This document shows, in pieces, positions 1 through 10,000 of a stretch of 64,000 nt of DNA. The translations under genes and the position numbers were made by a program. Positions within the stretch are counted from its first letter, which is position 1; every line of letters starts with the position of its first letter. Source of the DNA: Variovorax sp. PAMC28562 (GTDB taxonomy: Bacteria; Pseudomonadota; Gammaproteobacteria; Burkholderiales; Burkholderiaceae_C); NCBI RefSeq assembly GCF_014303735.1, contig NZ_CP060296.1, positions 3,493,501-3,557,500 of the forward strand, written 5' to 3'. The notes beneath the pieces were generated by a model that was given only the letters and a program-made list of their open reading frames with translations, ran no database searches and was not told where the DNA came from.

Positions 1-1164
1 ACAACGGACATCCTCAAGAAGGGCGAATACCTGGCCCGCGCAGGCGACTGTGTCGCTTGCCACACGCTTGCTGGCGGCAAGCAGTTCGCCGGGGGTCGCG
101 CCATGGCCACGCCGTTCGGCAATCTGTATTCACCCAACATCACGCCTGACGACATGACCGGCATCGGCAAATGGAGCAGCGACGACTTTTACAAGACCAT
201 GCACCAAGGGCGCTCCCGAGATGGCTCCCTGCTTTACCCGGCGATGCCGTTCGCCGCCTACACCAAGGTGACGCGGGCCGACTCCGATGCGATTTATGCC
301 TACCTGATGGCGATGCCGCCCGTGCGCAAGCCTAATCGCGCTCACGAACTGCGGTTTCCTTATAACAAGCGGCAGTTGCTCACCGGTTGGCGCGCGCTGT
401 ACTTCACCGAAGGCGAATACCAGCCTGACGGCAAGCAGACGCTTGAATGGAACCGCGGCGCGTACTTGGTGCAGAGCTTGGGCCATTGTTCGATGTGCCA
501 TACGGCGATCAACGCGCTGGGCGGTTCGAGCGAATCGAAGAAGTTTCAGGGGGGCATGATTCCTAACCAGAACTGGTACGCACCTTCCCTGACTTCCAAC
601 CGCGAGGCAGGCTTGGGCGACTGGAAGATCGAGGACATCATGTCCCTGTTGCAAGCCGGTGTTTCACACCGGGGCACGGTCTACGGTCCTATGGCCGAGG
701 TCGTCTACAACAGCCTTCAATATGTAAGCGACCAGGACATCCGGGCCATGGCTGTGTACCTCAAGGCTCTGCCGTCGGACAACCGCCGCGTCGACGGCCC
801 CGATCCTGCGCAAATGGTTCAGCCACGCGTGCTTGAACTCGGTCGCAAGGTCTACGCAGTGCAATGTGCGATGTGCCACGGCCCCGACGGCAAGGGTTCG
901 CCTCCGGCTTTTCCACCGCTTGCCAACAACCAGTCAATTGCCATGGAATCTCCTGTCAATTCGATCCGGATGGTGTTGAACGGCGGCTACGCGCCAGGGA
1001 CTCGCAAAAACCTGCGGCCACATGGCATGCCGCCCTTCGCGCACCTTCTTAGCGACGAGGAAGTCGCCGCGGTGGTGACTTACATCCGAGTGTCATGGGA
1101 CAACCACGGCCTCCCTGTCACACCGAAGCAGGCTAATGACATTCGGTCGGCCACCCTCGACTAA
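1..1164 (+). CDS. Triheme cytochrome c (5' end outside the window)
   Basis: Partial gene: the reading frame is open from base 1, so the start codon and export signal lie upstream. The 387 visible residues carry three c-type heme motifs, CVACH (residue 17), CSMCH (163) and CAMCH (289), in three repeated cytochrome domains. This architecture matches the triheme cytochrome subunits of membrane-bound alcohol and gluconate dehydrogenases, which sit in the periplasm and pass electrons to the respiratory chain. The next gene starts 10 bases after the stop and leads into oxidase genes, so this cytochrome probably feeds that oxidase or donates to its pool. The partner dehydrogenase, if any, would be upstream. 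The family is clear; the electron donor is inferred. Confidence 0.88.
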   Translation, partial: TTDILKKGEYLARAGDCVACHTLAGGKQFAGGRAMATPFGNLYSPNITPDDMTGIGKWSSDDFYKTMHQGRSRDGSLLYPAMPFAAYTKVTRADSDAIYAYLMAMPPVRKPNRAHELRFPYNKRQLLTGWRALYFTEGEYQPDGKQTLEWNRGAYLVQSLGHCSMCHTAINALGGSSESKKFQGGMIPNQNWYAPSLTSNREAGLGDWKIEDIMSLLQAGVSHRGTVYGPMAEVVYNSLQYVSDQDIRAMAVYLKALPSDNRRVDGPDPAQMVQPRVLELGRKVYAVQCAMCHGPDGKGSPPAFPPLANNQSIAMESPVNSIRMVLNGGYAPGTRKNLRPHGMPPFAHLLSDEEVAAVVTYIRVSWDNHGLPVTPKQANDIRSATLD

Positions 1165-1174
1165 TTCATTCACG

Positions 1175-1369
1175 ATGACCGACCCCTTGCACCTCCCTGA
1201 TCCCAGACGTCCACAGCACGACCCTGTTGAAGAGGAGGCGATAGAAAAGATTGTCCGCGAAGGGCCTTCTGGCGCCATCGCAGTCGCCGGAACCGCGACG
1301 CTGATCGTCGTTGCCATAGTCATACTCTTTTACTTGTTCGTCTACCTGCCGCGAGGCATGGTGCATTGA
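1175..1369 (+). CDS. Small single-helix membrane protein, possible oxidase subunit IIa
   Basis: A 64-residue protein with a polar, acidic N-terminal half and one hydrophobic helix at about residues 34-56. I chose ATG 1175 because the longer frame overlaps the preceding cytochrome gene. Its TGA is followed directly by the ATG of the CuA subunit gene. In Thermus-type ba3 oxidases a one-helix subunit IIa is encoded beside subunits II and I, and this gene has the same place and topology. I recognise no sequence motif that proves the assignment, so the role as a structural or assembly subunit is inferred from context. Confidence 0.7.
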   Translation: MTDPLHLPDPRRPQHDPVEEEAIEKIVREGPSGAIAVAGTATLIVVAIVILFYLFVYLPRGMVH

Positions 1370-1945
1370 ATGGCAAGTCTCCTGAAATCTGCGGATGGCG
1401 GTGGGGCAGAGCAGGTCGCGCTGCAGGCCGAGAAGCGCTGGGCTGTCCTCATCGGGCTGATCACGGCGGCGCTCGTGCTCCTCATGATCTTCACCGCGCT
1501 GCATTGGGCGACCATGCCGCCGTCGCGCGTGGAAACCGTCAACCCCAGCACACTTCACATCGCGGGCGAGTTTGTCGAAAGCAACCTCGGAACCGCCGTC
1601 GAGAAGGATGGCGGCGTCGTGGTCCGGCTGATCGGGCAGCAATATTCATTCACACCGCAGTGCATTGTTGTGCCAGAAGGTATGTCGGTCACATTCCGGG
1701 CGACCAGTGCAGACGTGATCCACGGCTTCATTGTCGGCAAGAGCAACGTGAACACCATGCTGGTGCCCGGGTTCGTGACGACTTTCACCACGACCTTTAC
1801 AGAGAAGGGTGAAAAGTTGATGCCCTGCCATGAGTTCTGTGGTGCCGGTCACGAAGGCATGTGGGGTCGCGTCCAAGTGGTCGAGCGCAATGAATTTTTG
1901 GCGCGCGCCGCCGCATCCGAAAGGGTGAGTTGTGTTGCACAGTAA
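1370..1945 (+). CDS. Heme-copper oxidase subunit II with CuA site (ba3-like)
   Basis: A 191-residue protein with one N-terminal membrane helix (about residues 23-45) and a periplasmic cupredoxin domain. The binuclear CuA ligand set is complete: His118, then Cys153, Glu155, Cys157, His161 and Met164 in the CHEFCGAGHEGM motif. CuA receives electrons from cytochrome c and passes them to subunit I. The short form with a single helix is typical of B-type oxidases rather than the two-helix aa3 type. Its start abuts the stop of the small subunit gene, and its last 14 bases overlap the GTG start of subunit I, which suggests translational coupling. Confidence 0.92.
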   Translation: MASLLKSADGGGAEQVALQAEKRWAVLIGLITAALVLLMIFTALHWATMPPSRVETVNPSTLHIAGEFVESNLGTAVEKDGGVVVRLIGQQYSFTPQCIVVPEGMSVTFRATSADVIHGFIVGKSNVNTMLVPGFVTTFTTTFTEKGEKLMPCHEFCGAGHEGMWGRVQVVERNEFLARAAASERVSCVAQ

Positions 1946-3557
1946 GAAACTCGTACTAGCCCATTTTTGGGTGGCCTTCATCGCGTTTGCCGCAGCCATC
2001 CTGCTTGGTGAATGGCAGATGTTCGTACGAAGTCCGTTGAGTCAGTGGGTCAGTAATCCCGAAATTTACTACCGTTCGGTCACCGCACACGGCACGGTGA
2101 TGGGCTATGTGTTTCCGACGCTGATCGCGATGGGCTTTGGCTACGCGATTAGTGAAATCTCGCTTGGCCAACGACTGATAGGTCGGCGCTGGGCCTGGGC
2201 CGGATTTTGGCTTTTGAGCGTCGGTGCACTAATGGCGTCAGTGCCCGTTGCCGCCGGCCGCGCGTCTGTTTTGTACACCTTCTATCCGCCAATGATCGGC
2301 AGCGTTTTTTACTATTTAGGCGTGGTGCTAGTCGTTATTGGCTCGTGGGTCTGGGTGGCGCTGATGTCCATCAACTTGTGGACTTGGAAAAAGGCGAACG
2401 TGGGAAAACCTGTTCCTCTTGCGATGTTCGGCAACGTGGCGGGCGCCTATCTGTGGGCGTGGACCGCGGTAGGCGCTGCCTCAGAAATCCTGTTCCTGAT
2501 CCTTCCGGTCGCTCTGGGCTTCAAGACCACGATCGATGCCGGTTTGTCGCGGGTCCTGTTCTCGTGGACTCTGCACGCCATCGTCTATTTTTGGTTGATG
2601 CCCACGTACATCGCCTTCTATACCCTGGTGCCACGAGCGATCGGTGGGCGGCTCTACAGCGACACCATGGGACGCCTTGCCTTTGCGCTTTTCCTGGTCT
2701 TCTCCATGCCGATCGGATTGCACCACCTGTTCGCGGATCCGCAGGTTGGTGCGGGCTTCAAGTTCATTCATGCGGTCTTCACCGCCATGGTGTCGATCCC
2801 TACTTTCCTGACGGTCTTTACTATCGTGGCTTCAGTGGAGATCGCCGCGCGGCTGCGCGGCGGGAAAGGCGCGTTCGGTTGGGTCAAGGCGCTGCCATGG
2901 GGCAACCCCACGATGCTGGCCGTGGCGATGTCTTTCATCATGCTTGGGCTCGGCGGCGCAGGTGGTCTCATCAACATGAGCATGCAGATGAACGAGACCA
3001 TCCACAACACGCAGTGGGTAACCGGTCATTTCCACCTCATTTTTGCCGGTGCCATCGTGATCATGTACTTTGTGATCGCGTACGAGTTGTGGCCGCAGTT
3101 GACGCAATGCGCCTCGATGCCACATCGCCTGATGCGGTGGCAGCTCTGCCTGTGGTTCGTCGGCATGATGATCTTGACCCTGCCATGGCACTTTGTCGGC
3201 TTGCTGGGGATGCCACGGCGGATGTCCTACTACGACTACAGCCATCCCGACATTCAGCCTCAAGCTTGGGGCGTGGTGGCCTCGGTCATCGGCGGCGGCA
3301 TTCTGGTCGTTTCGGCGTTCCTGTTCATCTGGATTCTGGCTAGGGCACACCTCGCGCCCAAAGCGACGCCCGCCCTCTACCGTTTTGCCACGGCCGTGCA
3401 TGAGCCCCACCATGTGCCAGTCGCTTTGAACGGCTTTACGCTATGGATCGCTCTCATGATCGGCTTGACCGTCACGAACTATGGCGTTCCGATCTATCAG
3501 CTAGTAACGAACCCCATGAGTTCGGTCCCGGCAGTGCCTGTCGGAATTACGCGATGA
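1932..3557 (+). CDS. Heme-copper oxidase subunit I (B-type, ba3-like)
   Basis: A 541-residue polytopic membrane protein that reduces O2 to water and pumps protons. Metal ligands are visible: His53 in AHGTVMG and His368 for the low-spin heme, His215 with Tyr219 (the cross-linked His-Tyr pair) and His264-His265 for CuB, and His366 in GHFH for the high-spin heme. The WTLHAIVYFWLMPTY segment and lack of the A-type Glu motif fit the B (ba3) family. Translation starts at GTG 1932 inside the end of the subunit II gene. The cluster order, small subunit then II then I, resembles the Thermus cba arrangement. Confidence 0.93.
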   Translation: MLHSKKLVLAHFWVAFIAFAAAILLGEWQMFVRSPLSQWVSNPEIYYRSVTAHGTVMGYVFPTLIAMGFGYAISEISLGQRLIGRRWAWAGFWLLSVGALMASVPVAAGRASVLYTFYPPMIGSVFYYLGVVLVVIGSWVWVALMSINLWTWKKANVGKPVPLAMFGNVAGAYLWAWTAVGAASEILFLILPVALGFKTTIDAGLSRVLFSWTLHAIVYFWLMPTYIAFYTLVPRAIGGRLYSDTMGRLAFALFLVFSMPIGLHHLFADPQVGAGFKFIHAVFTAMVSIPTFLTVFTIVASVEIAARLRGGKGAFGWVKALPWGNPTMLAVAMSFIMLGLGGAGGLINMSMQMNETIHNTQWVTGHFHLIFAGAIVIMYFVIAYELWPQLTQCASMPHRLMRWQLCLWFVGMMILTLPWHFVGLLGMPRRMSYYDYSHPDIQPQAWGVVASVIGGGILVVSAFLFIWILARAHLAPKATPALYRFATAVHEPHHVPVALNGFTLWIALMIGLTVTNYGVPIYQLVTNPMSSVPAVPVGITR

Positions 3558-4369
3558 GCGATCAACGGCTAGCCAGCTGGGGCAATCGCTGGTTCACTTG
3601 GAGCGTAGGCGCGGTGGGCGTGCTGTTGGTCGCATCGCTGTTGGTTGGCTTCGTCTGGTTGCCGTCCGCACATAAAGACATGTCGTCAGGTGGCTTGTGG
3701 GACATGATCTGCCGCGCGGCCGGCGCGCCGAGCACTTGGTACCAAGGGCCTACGGCACTAGCGTCCCGCCCCGCGACGGACGTCGTCCTCACGTCTGATT
3801 TCCTGCAGCGTTCCGACGCCGTTGAGATCGGCCGCGGAGCCACGCTGGCCATGCAGTGCGTGATGTGCCACGGCGCTCGCGGAATGAGCGAGGCTGCGTC
3901 ACCGAATCTGGCAGGGCAGTATCCCGATGTCGTCTACAAGCAATTGCGCGACTACCGCAGCGGCCAGCGCTCCAGCGTCGTGATGTACGCCATGTCACAG
4001 GGGTTGAGCGATCAGGACATGCGCGACCTCGCGGCGTACTACGCGTTCCTGCCTCAGGCTAGCGTCGTCGCGCCTCGGGCGACCGAGGTTCCGCAGATGG
4101 TTCGGGTTGGCGATCCGCTGCGCAATATTCCGCCTTGCGCGTCGTGTCACGGCGGCATTGAACGGAAGGTGGGCAGCCCGTGGCTGGAAGGTGCGCCCGC
4201 GCAATATCTACAGACCCAACTGCAGATGTTCGCCAACGGCACCCGTCGAAACGATATCAACGGTCAGATGCGTAATGTGGCCAGGCAGATGACGCCAGAA
4301 GAGATCCTCACGGTTGGAACTTACTACGCCGATCAGCCGGCACTGGCTGGTACGCGGAAACAGCCGTGA
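3554..4369 (+). CDS. Diheme cytochrome c (c4-like), membrane-anchored
   Basis: A 271-residue protein whose ATG overlaps the stop of the oxidase subunit I gene in an ATGA junction; longer in-frame starts would lie deep inside that gene. It has an N-terminal hydrophobic anchor at about residues 15-36 and two heme c motifs, CVMCH (102-106) and CASCH (195-199), each in its own small domain as in cytochrome c4. It is likely the direct electron donor to the CuA subunit. Being last in the overlapping set, it should be made with the oxidase. Confidence 0.88.
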   Translation: MSDQRLASWGNRWFTWSVGAVGVLLVASLLVGFVWLPSAHKDMSSGGLWDMICRAAGAPSTWYQGPTALASRPATDVVLTSDFLQRSDAVEIGRGATLAMQCVMCHGARGMSEAASPNLAGQYPDVVYKQLRDYRSGQRSSVVMYAMSQGLSDQDMRDLAAYYAFLPQASVVAPRATEVPQMVRVGDPLRNIPPCASCHGGIERKVGSPWLEGAPAQYLQTQLQMFANGTRRNDINGQMRNVARQMTPEEILTVGTYYADQPALAGTRKQP

Positions 4370-4388
4370 GTTTTTCGACGGCCACTCG

Positions 4389-4592
4389 ATGAGTGCCGTG
4401 GCCGCATTGGGTATGTTTGCCTCACGTGCGCTTCAGGCACCTTACAACTCCAACAAGGATCTGATGGACGTCCGCGCTGCGTTAGAGGGATGCGCCGAAC
4501 TCCATGCTGAGATGGTCCGAGCCAATGGCAATCCGTTGCTATGGCAGATCATCGTGTCGATTTTTGCATTCCTCGAATCGTTGTCCCAATAG
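4389..4592 (+). CDS. Hypothetical small protein, doubtful
   Basis: A possible 67-residue protein starting at ATG 4389, 20 bases after the diheme cytochrome gene. The middle is a helical acidic stretch (residues around VRAALEGCAELHAEMV) and the C-terminus is hydrophobic. I do not recognise a family and no strong ribosome binding site precedes the ATG. It may be a small accessory protein of the oxidase cluster or a chance frame. Confidence 0.3.
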   Translation: MSAVAALGMFASRALQAPYNSNKDLMDVRAALEGCAELHAEMVRANGNPLLWQIIVSIFAFLESLSQ

Positions 4593-5051
4593 AAGACGCA
4601 GTGTCGGAAAATCGATGAAAGCCTTCAACAAGTTAAAGACGACCGGGCCGAACTTATCGCGAGGATTTTGATAAGTGTTGAAGGAATGCCAAATGCCATT
4701 CCTACTGCCTTCAATACCCGGGTGTCCTGAAAGGAGCGCTCCGATTAGAACGGTTCAAAACTTTTCAATATGCCTTTGTTTCTCGAGGTGGGACAACGAA
4801 GCGGTCGTGGGATCTGATGGCGCCGAGGAAGTGCGGAAACCCACCGCCGGATTCATCACGATCTCACATCTTGCGTTCGGTAGTTGACTAATGCCGAACA
4901 GGCGTCGTAAGGTCACGGATGGTTATCGAGCGTGCCGATATGAACCGCGATCCCCGGTCGTGATCAACGTTCGCCGAGGTTGTTAGCGTGATATCTCACT
5001 GCGCGACGTCCCGCTCTAGGCGCTGAGCGTGCACGGGCGCCTGGGTCACAG
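4593..5051. other. AT-richer gap with a possible gene remnant and a hairpin
   Basis: No convincing intact gene lies in these 459 bases. Base composition is visibly AT-richer than the rest of the window. A short plus-strand frame at 4675-4887 encodes a FSRWDNE block also found in the hypothetical gene at 5613-6026, so the stretch may contain a decayed relative of that gene. Near the right end, AGGCGC (5018-5023) and GCGCCT (5037-5042) could form a hairpin just downstream of the minus-strand CBS gene, but no T-run follows. Confidence 0.5.
5018..5042 (-). terminator. Possible hairpin after the CBS gene
   Basis: AGGCGC and GCGCCT form a 6-base stem with a 13-base loop beginning 10 bases beyond the stop of the minus-strand CBS gene. 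There is no following T-run, so an intrinsic terminator is only a weak possibility. Confidence 0.25.
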
Positions 5052-5555
5052 TTACCGATAGCCAACGCCCATCACATAGTCGCGCAGCAGCGCTTCCTCA
5101 TACTTACCTTCGGCCAACAACTCGCGAAGTGCGTCGCGCGCGTTGACGACACCTGTTGGCGTGCCCGCCGCGTCGATGACCGGAACATGCACGAGGCCAC
5201 GCACCTGCATCATCGTTAGCACGTTGGGTAAGGAGTCTGTGGCTCGGCAGAATGTCACATTCCTTGTCATGACGTCTGCGGCGTTCCGCGCGCAGGCAGC
5301 GCCCTCGAAATCGCTAATCTGTCGGACGATGTCCGTCTTGGTGACGACGCCCGCCATCGCACCTGCCTCATCGCAGACGACGACGAGGCTGATCTGCGTG
5401 TTGGAGAGCAGCCGCGCCACCTCCCGTAGAAGCGCGTCCACGGTCACCGTGCGCAGCCGCGAACGCGTCGCGGCTTCGATGCTGCTGACCAGCTTTGTGT
5501 TCAATTCGCGCTGCCTGGATCGAAAAGATGGGCCTTGGCCCTGGGCTTCGCCCAT
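5052..5555 (-). CDS. CBS-domain protein
   Basis: A 167-residue soluble protein with two CBS motifs, about residues 33-84 and 95-150; GVVTKTDIVRQ and GVVNARDALREL are the two typical ends of CBS repeats. Such pairs form a Bateman module that binds adenine nucleotides and acts as an energy or ligand sensor. No enzyme domain is attached, so its partner is unknown. I use ATG 5555; a TTG at 5579 is an alternative. It lies next to an uncharacterised gene in the AT-richer segment after the oxidase cluster and may belong to the same accessory unit. Confidence 0.8.
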   Translation of the reverse strand: MGEAQGQGPSFRSRQRELNTKLVSSIEAATRSRLRTVTVDALLREVARLLSNTQISLVVVCDEAGAMAGVVTKTDIVRQISDFEGAACARNAADVMTRNVTFCRATDSLPNVLTMMQVRGLVHVPVIDAAGTPTGVVNARDALRELLAEGKYEEALLRDYVMGVGYR

Positions 5556-5612
5556 CCGTCCGGGTCGGCAAAGGGCCAAACTTCAACGCAATTTGTGTAC
5601 TTGCACAGGATG

Positions 5613-6026
5613 CTAGAACTGCGACTTAGGATCGGAGGAATCATCGAGGCTTCCCTTGTCAAGGCGTAGGCCACGCAGATGATTAGCGGATTCTGCGAGG
5701 CTGATCATCCTGGCTGCTGCATGAACCGTTAGACGATGCTGCGTGTAACCGGAGCGAGGGGAGATGTACGCAGCCATTTCCCGAACGAGATCCAACTCCC
5801 GCTCCGACGAATCCATAAGGAGTACCGTGATTAGGTTTTCAAGAGCGATGACTCGGATCTGCAGTTGCACCAGTTCAGCGTTCGACAACGGCGGAACATC
5901 CGCCGCTCCCGTCGCAGCCGGGTGCTCACGACTGCCAGATCCAGCGCGGCCTTCATTGTCCCATCGGGAAAATGCTTGCTCGAGCAGACGAAGCCGTTCC
6001 GAAAAATCTGACTCTCGATCCACCAT
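5613..6026 (-). CDS. Hypothetical protein with RWDNE motif
   Basis: A 137-residue protein, unrecognised. ATG 6026 is chosen because AAGGA precedes it at a suitable distance; the longer frame would begin at TTG 6146. The N-terminal third is charged and has the block AFSRWDNEG. The centre is a leucine-rich helix (LVQLQIRVIALENLITVLL), possibly amphipathic or a coiled coil, and the C-terminal third is helical and basic. No signal peptide or clear membrane helix is visible. It is transcribed toward the CBS gene 57 bases away, so the two may be cotranscribed. Confidence 0.6.
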   Translation of the reverse strand: MVDRESDFSERLRLLEQAFSRWDNEGRAGSGSREHPAATGAADVPPLSNAELVQLQIRVIALENLITVLLMDSSERELDLVREMAAYISPRSGYTQHRLTVHAAARMISLAESANHLRGLRLDKGSLDDSSDPKSQF

Positions 6027-6233
6027 GCCGTCCTTTTTTGAACTGACTTCGCTTGCTGCCTTTGAGACACGTCCGATTTTCGAAGACGATCTCGCACTGC
6101 GTCGCAGCGCGACATAAGTAATGTACAGACACGAGCCCTTCGACAACCTGCGAATTCAGGTAGAAGAACCCTTAGAAGAGCAGTGCGACTGTCCCGGTCA
6201 AGTTATTTCGGACACATCGATAGATTGATGGAT

Positions 6234-6992
6234 TTAGGGCTTGGCCATCGCGAAAAACGGGCCGAGGCTGCCGAGAATCCAGTTCTGGCCGAAGTCGAGC
6301 GCGGCGCGTCGGTACTTCTCGTCGGCCTGCGCCGCCATGAGGTCGAGACGCGCCGTCACCTTCGACAGCTCGCGGTCGGCGACGAGGTTGCGGCCCCGGT
6401 CGCTGATCTCGGTGGCGAACAGCACAGGCTGGCCGTCCGGGCCCGTCTTGGAGCCGAGCAACCAGAGCGAAATCTCCATGTTGCGAGCCGCGCGATAAGC
6501 GTTCTCGGCGTTGACGCCGTCGATCATCGTCTGCTCCCAGGTGTCGCCGTTGGCCTGCTTCAACATGGAGGCCCAGCCGATCACCAACGCCGCAACCCGG
6601 TCGCCCGTGTAAGGCTGCGGCGTGGTCTCGAAGCCGAGCCGGATGGCGTCGATGCCTCTCGCGCCTTTCAACTCCGGCAACGGCTTGTCCTGCATCACCG
6701 CGTCCCATGTTCGCTGGATGGCGTCGTCGGCGCTCGGTGCCCATTTGCGCCACTCGCGCGGGTTGCGACGGTACAGGCTGAGTTGCACGCGACGGATCGA
6801 TTGCAGGTTGTCGCGCAGCGCCAGGTTGGCGACGCGATTGGCGCCGGTCTGCATCCACTCCTGTCCGCCGTACGGCTCGGCGCGCTGGGTCGAATTGAAG
6901 CTGCTGCAACCGGCCAGAACCAGCGACAACGTCGCGACGGCCAGCATCGAGGGGCGACGCGCTGAAAGGGGTGTCTTTGGGAGTTCTCTCAT
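6234..6992 (-). CDS. Conserved lipoprotein of unknown function
   Basis: A 252-residue lipoprotein precursor. From ATG 6992 the signal is a basic N-terminus, a hydrophobic core and the lipobox LVLAGC, with the lipidated Cys at about residue 29. A longer start at 7010 is possible. The mature part is helical and polar, with no enzymatic motif that I recognise. It is divergent from smc, the two starts being 94 bases apart, so both promoters must lie in that gap. Envelope location is well supported; function is unknown. Confidence 0.8.
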   Translation of the reverse strand: MRELPKTPLSARRPSMLAVATLSLVLAGCSSFNSTQRAEPYGGQEWMQTGANRVANLALRDNLQSIRRVQLSLYRRNPREWRKWAPSADDAIQRTWDAVMQDKPLPELKGARGIDAIRLGFETTPQPYTGDRVAALVIGWASMLKQANGDTWEQTMIDGVNAENAYRAARNMEISLWLLGSKTGPDGQPVLFATEISDRGRNLVADRELSKVTARLDLMAAQADEKYRRAALDFGQNWILGSLGPFFAMAKP

Positions 6993-7086
6993 GGGTGCGC
7001 ACGTTATCATCGACCCTCCGGGTAGCAGCGCGCAACCTCGCGTTTTTCCTTACAAATCAACACCTTGGCACCCAGGCCAACACGTC

Positions 7087-10000
7087 GTGCGTCTCAATTC
7101 AATCAAGCTTTCAGGCTTCAAGTCGTTCGCTGAACCCACCAACTTTTTGCTGCCCGGCCAACTCGTGGGCGTCGTCGGCCCCAACGGCTGCGGCAAGTCG
7201 AACATCATGGATGCGGTGCGCTGGGTGCTCGGCGAATCGCGCGCGTCGGAGTTGCGCGGCGAATCGATGCAGGACGTGATTTTCAACGGCACCACGACCC
7301 GCAAGCAGGCCAGCCGTTCGAGCGTCGAGCTGGTGTTCGACAACGCCGACCATCGCGCCGGCGGCCAGTGGGCGCAATTCACCGAGATCGCGGTCAAGCG
7401 CGTGCTTACCCGCGACGGCACCAGCAGCTACTACATCAACAACCAGCCGGTGCGCCGGCGCGACGTGCAGGACGTGTTCCTCGGTACCGGGCTCGGACCG
7501 CGTGCCTACGCCATCATCGGCCAGGGCACGATCAGCCGGATCATCGAGTCAAAACCCGAAGAGTTGCGCCTGTTCCTCGAAGAAGCTGCCGGTGTGTCGA
7601 AGTACAAGGAGCGCCGCCGCGAGACGGAGAACCGCCTGGGCGACACCCGAGAAAACCTGACTCGTGTCGAAGACATCCTGCGCGAACTCAACGCCAATCT
7701 CGAGCGCCTCGAAAAGCAGGCCGAGGTCGCGGCGCGCTACAACCAGCTGCAGGGCGATGCCACCCGAAAGCAACATCAGCTGTGGTTTTTGAAGCGAACC
7801 GAAAGCGAAGCGGATCAGGCCAAGGTCAAGGCCGACGCCGCCAAGGCAGTGAACGATCTCGAGTCGCGCATGGCCGACTTGCGGCACATCGAGGCCGAAC
7901 TCGAAACCGTTCGGCAAGCGCACTATGCGGCCGGCGACCAGGTCAACCAGGCGCAGGGCAAGCTCTACGAAGCAAGCGGCGAAGTCGGCCGGCTCGAAGG
8001 GGAAATCCGCTTCGTTGTCGAAGGCCGCCAGCGCGTCGAGCAGCGGCTCGTTCAACTGCGCGAACAGATCGGGCAATGGGGCACGCGCCGCGCCGATGCG
8101 GCGGCCGAAATAGAAACGCTCGCCGACCAGGGTGTGGCGGCCGAGGAGCAGGCCATCACGCTGGCGGCGCAACTTGAAGACCACGACACGCGCCTGCCGG
8201 AGCTTGAGGAGGCACAGCAGCGTGCACAGGCCGAAGCCAACGCGCAGCGCGCTACTGTCGTGCAGGTGCAGCAGCAGATTCAGGTGCTGGCCGCAGACCA
8301 ACGCAACATCGAAGACCAGTCCCGCCAACTGACGCTGCGCAGCGAAAAACTGCGCACCGACAAGAACGCGCTCGCAGCGCCCGATGATGCAAAGCTGGGC
8401 GACCTGCAAGCACAACACGAGAGCGCACAAGAAGCCGCGACCGAAGCCGATGCCCGCCTGCAGGATCTGCAGGACAGCGTGCCGCAGCTCGACGACGACC
8501 GCCGCACGCGGCAGCAAGCCGTCAACACCGAGGGCGCGCGCCAAGCCGATCTGTCGGCGCGCCTCGAAGCGTTGCGCGCGCTGCAGGAGAAGGTCAAGAC
8601 CGACGGCAAGCTCGCACCTTGGCTCGCCAAGCACGGCCTCGACGGCATGCAGGGCTTGTGGAGTCGCATCCACATCGAACAGGGTTGGGAAAACGCGCTC
8701 GAATCCGCGTTGCGCGAGCGCATGGGCGCGCTTGAAGTCAGCCGGCTCGACATGGTTCGCGCCTTTGGTGCGGATGCGCCGCCGGCCAAGCTGGCCTTCT
8801 ACAGCCCGCCGTCGGCCGGCGTGCCGCAAGGGCAGGGCGCGTTGCCCCGATTGTCCGAGCTGCTGCGCCTCAACGATGCGGGATTGCAGGCCTTGCTGGT
8901 CGAATGGCTGCACGGTTGCTACACCGCGCAGAGCTTCGAAGAAGCGCTCGCCTTGCGCGAAAAGCTGCAGCCCGGCGACGTGGTCTACGTGAAGAGCGGC
9001 CATTCCGTTTCGCTGCACAGCGTCAGCTTTTATGCGCAGGATTCGGAGCAGGCCGGCTTGCTCGCGCGCCAGCAGGAGATCGAGAATCTGGAGCGGCAGT
9101 TGCGCGCCCAGGCGCTCATCAACGAAGACGCACGCACCGCGTTGGTCCGGGCCGAAGCCGCCTATGCCGACGCCGCTTCCCGACTGGTCACCGCACGCCG
9201 TGAAGCCGCCGAGACGCAATCGCGCGCACATGAGCTTCAGGTCGAAACGCTGCGCCTGTCGCAACTCGCCGAGCAGACCCGTGCGCGCAGCGCGCAGTTG
9301 GCAAACGACCTTGGCGAAGTCGATGCGCAACTCGATGAACTGCAGGAAAAGCGCGTGACGGCCGAGTCGCGCTTCGAGGAACTCGACATGCAGCTGGCCG
9401 ACAGCCAGGAGCGGCATGCGCAACTCGACGAGTACGTGATAGAGGCCGGCAGGGCGCTCACCGCCGCACGCGAGCAGCACCGCAGCCTCGAGCGCCAGGC
9501 ACAAGAAGCCACGTTCTCGCAGCGCACGCTCGAAGCGCGGCGTGGCGAACTCAATCGCGCGATCGAAACGGCAGCGCAGCAGAACGTCGCGCTGGCCGAC
9601 GAAGAAGAGCGCGCCAGGGCCGAGTTCGGCCGGCTCTCCGATGCGGCTGCGCAGGCCGGCCTGCAGGACGCGCTGTCGCTCAAGCTGGAACGCGAGACAT
9701 CCCTCGGCGCCACGCGCAGCCAGTACGACGACCTCACGCTCAAGCTGCGCGCCAGCGACGAACGGCGCCTGACGCTCGAACGCGAGCTCGATCCGCTGCG
9801 TCAACGCATCACCGAATTCCAGCTGAAGGAACAGGCGGCGCGTCTCGGCTCCGAGCAATATCAGCAGCTGTTGGCCGACGCCGAAGCCGACCTCGATGCC
9901 ATCGCGCTGTCGATCGAGACCGACAAGGTGCGCATCCCCGGCATGCAGGCCGAGATCGATCGGCTGCATCGTGAAGTCGCTGCCCTCGGCGCGGTCAATC

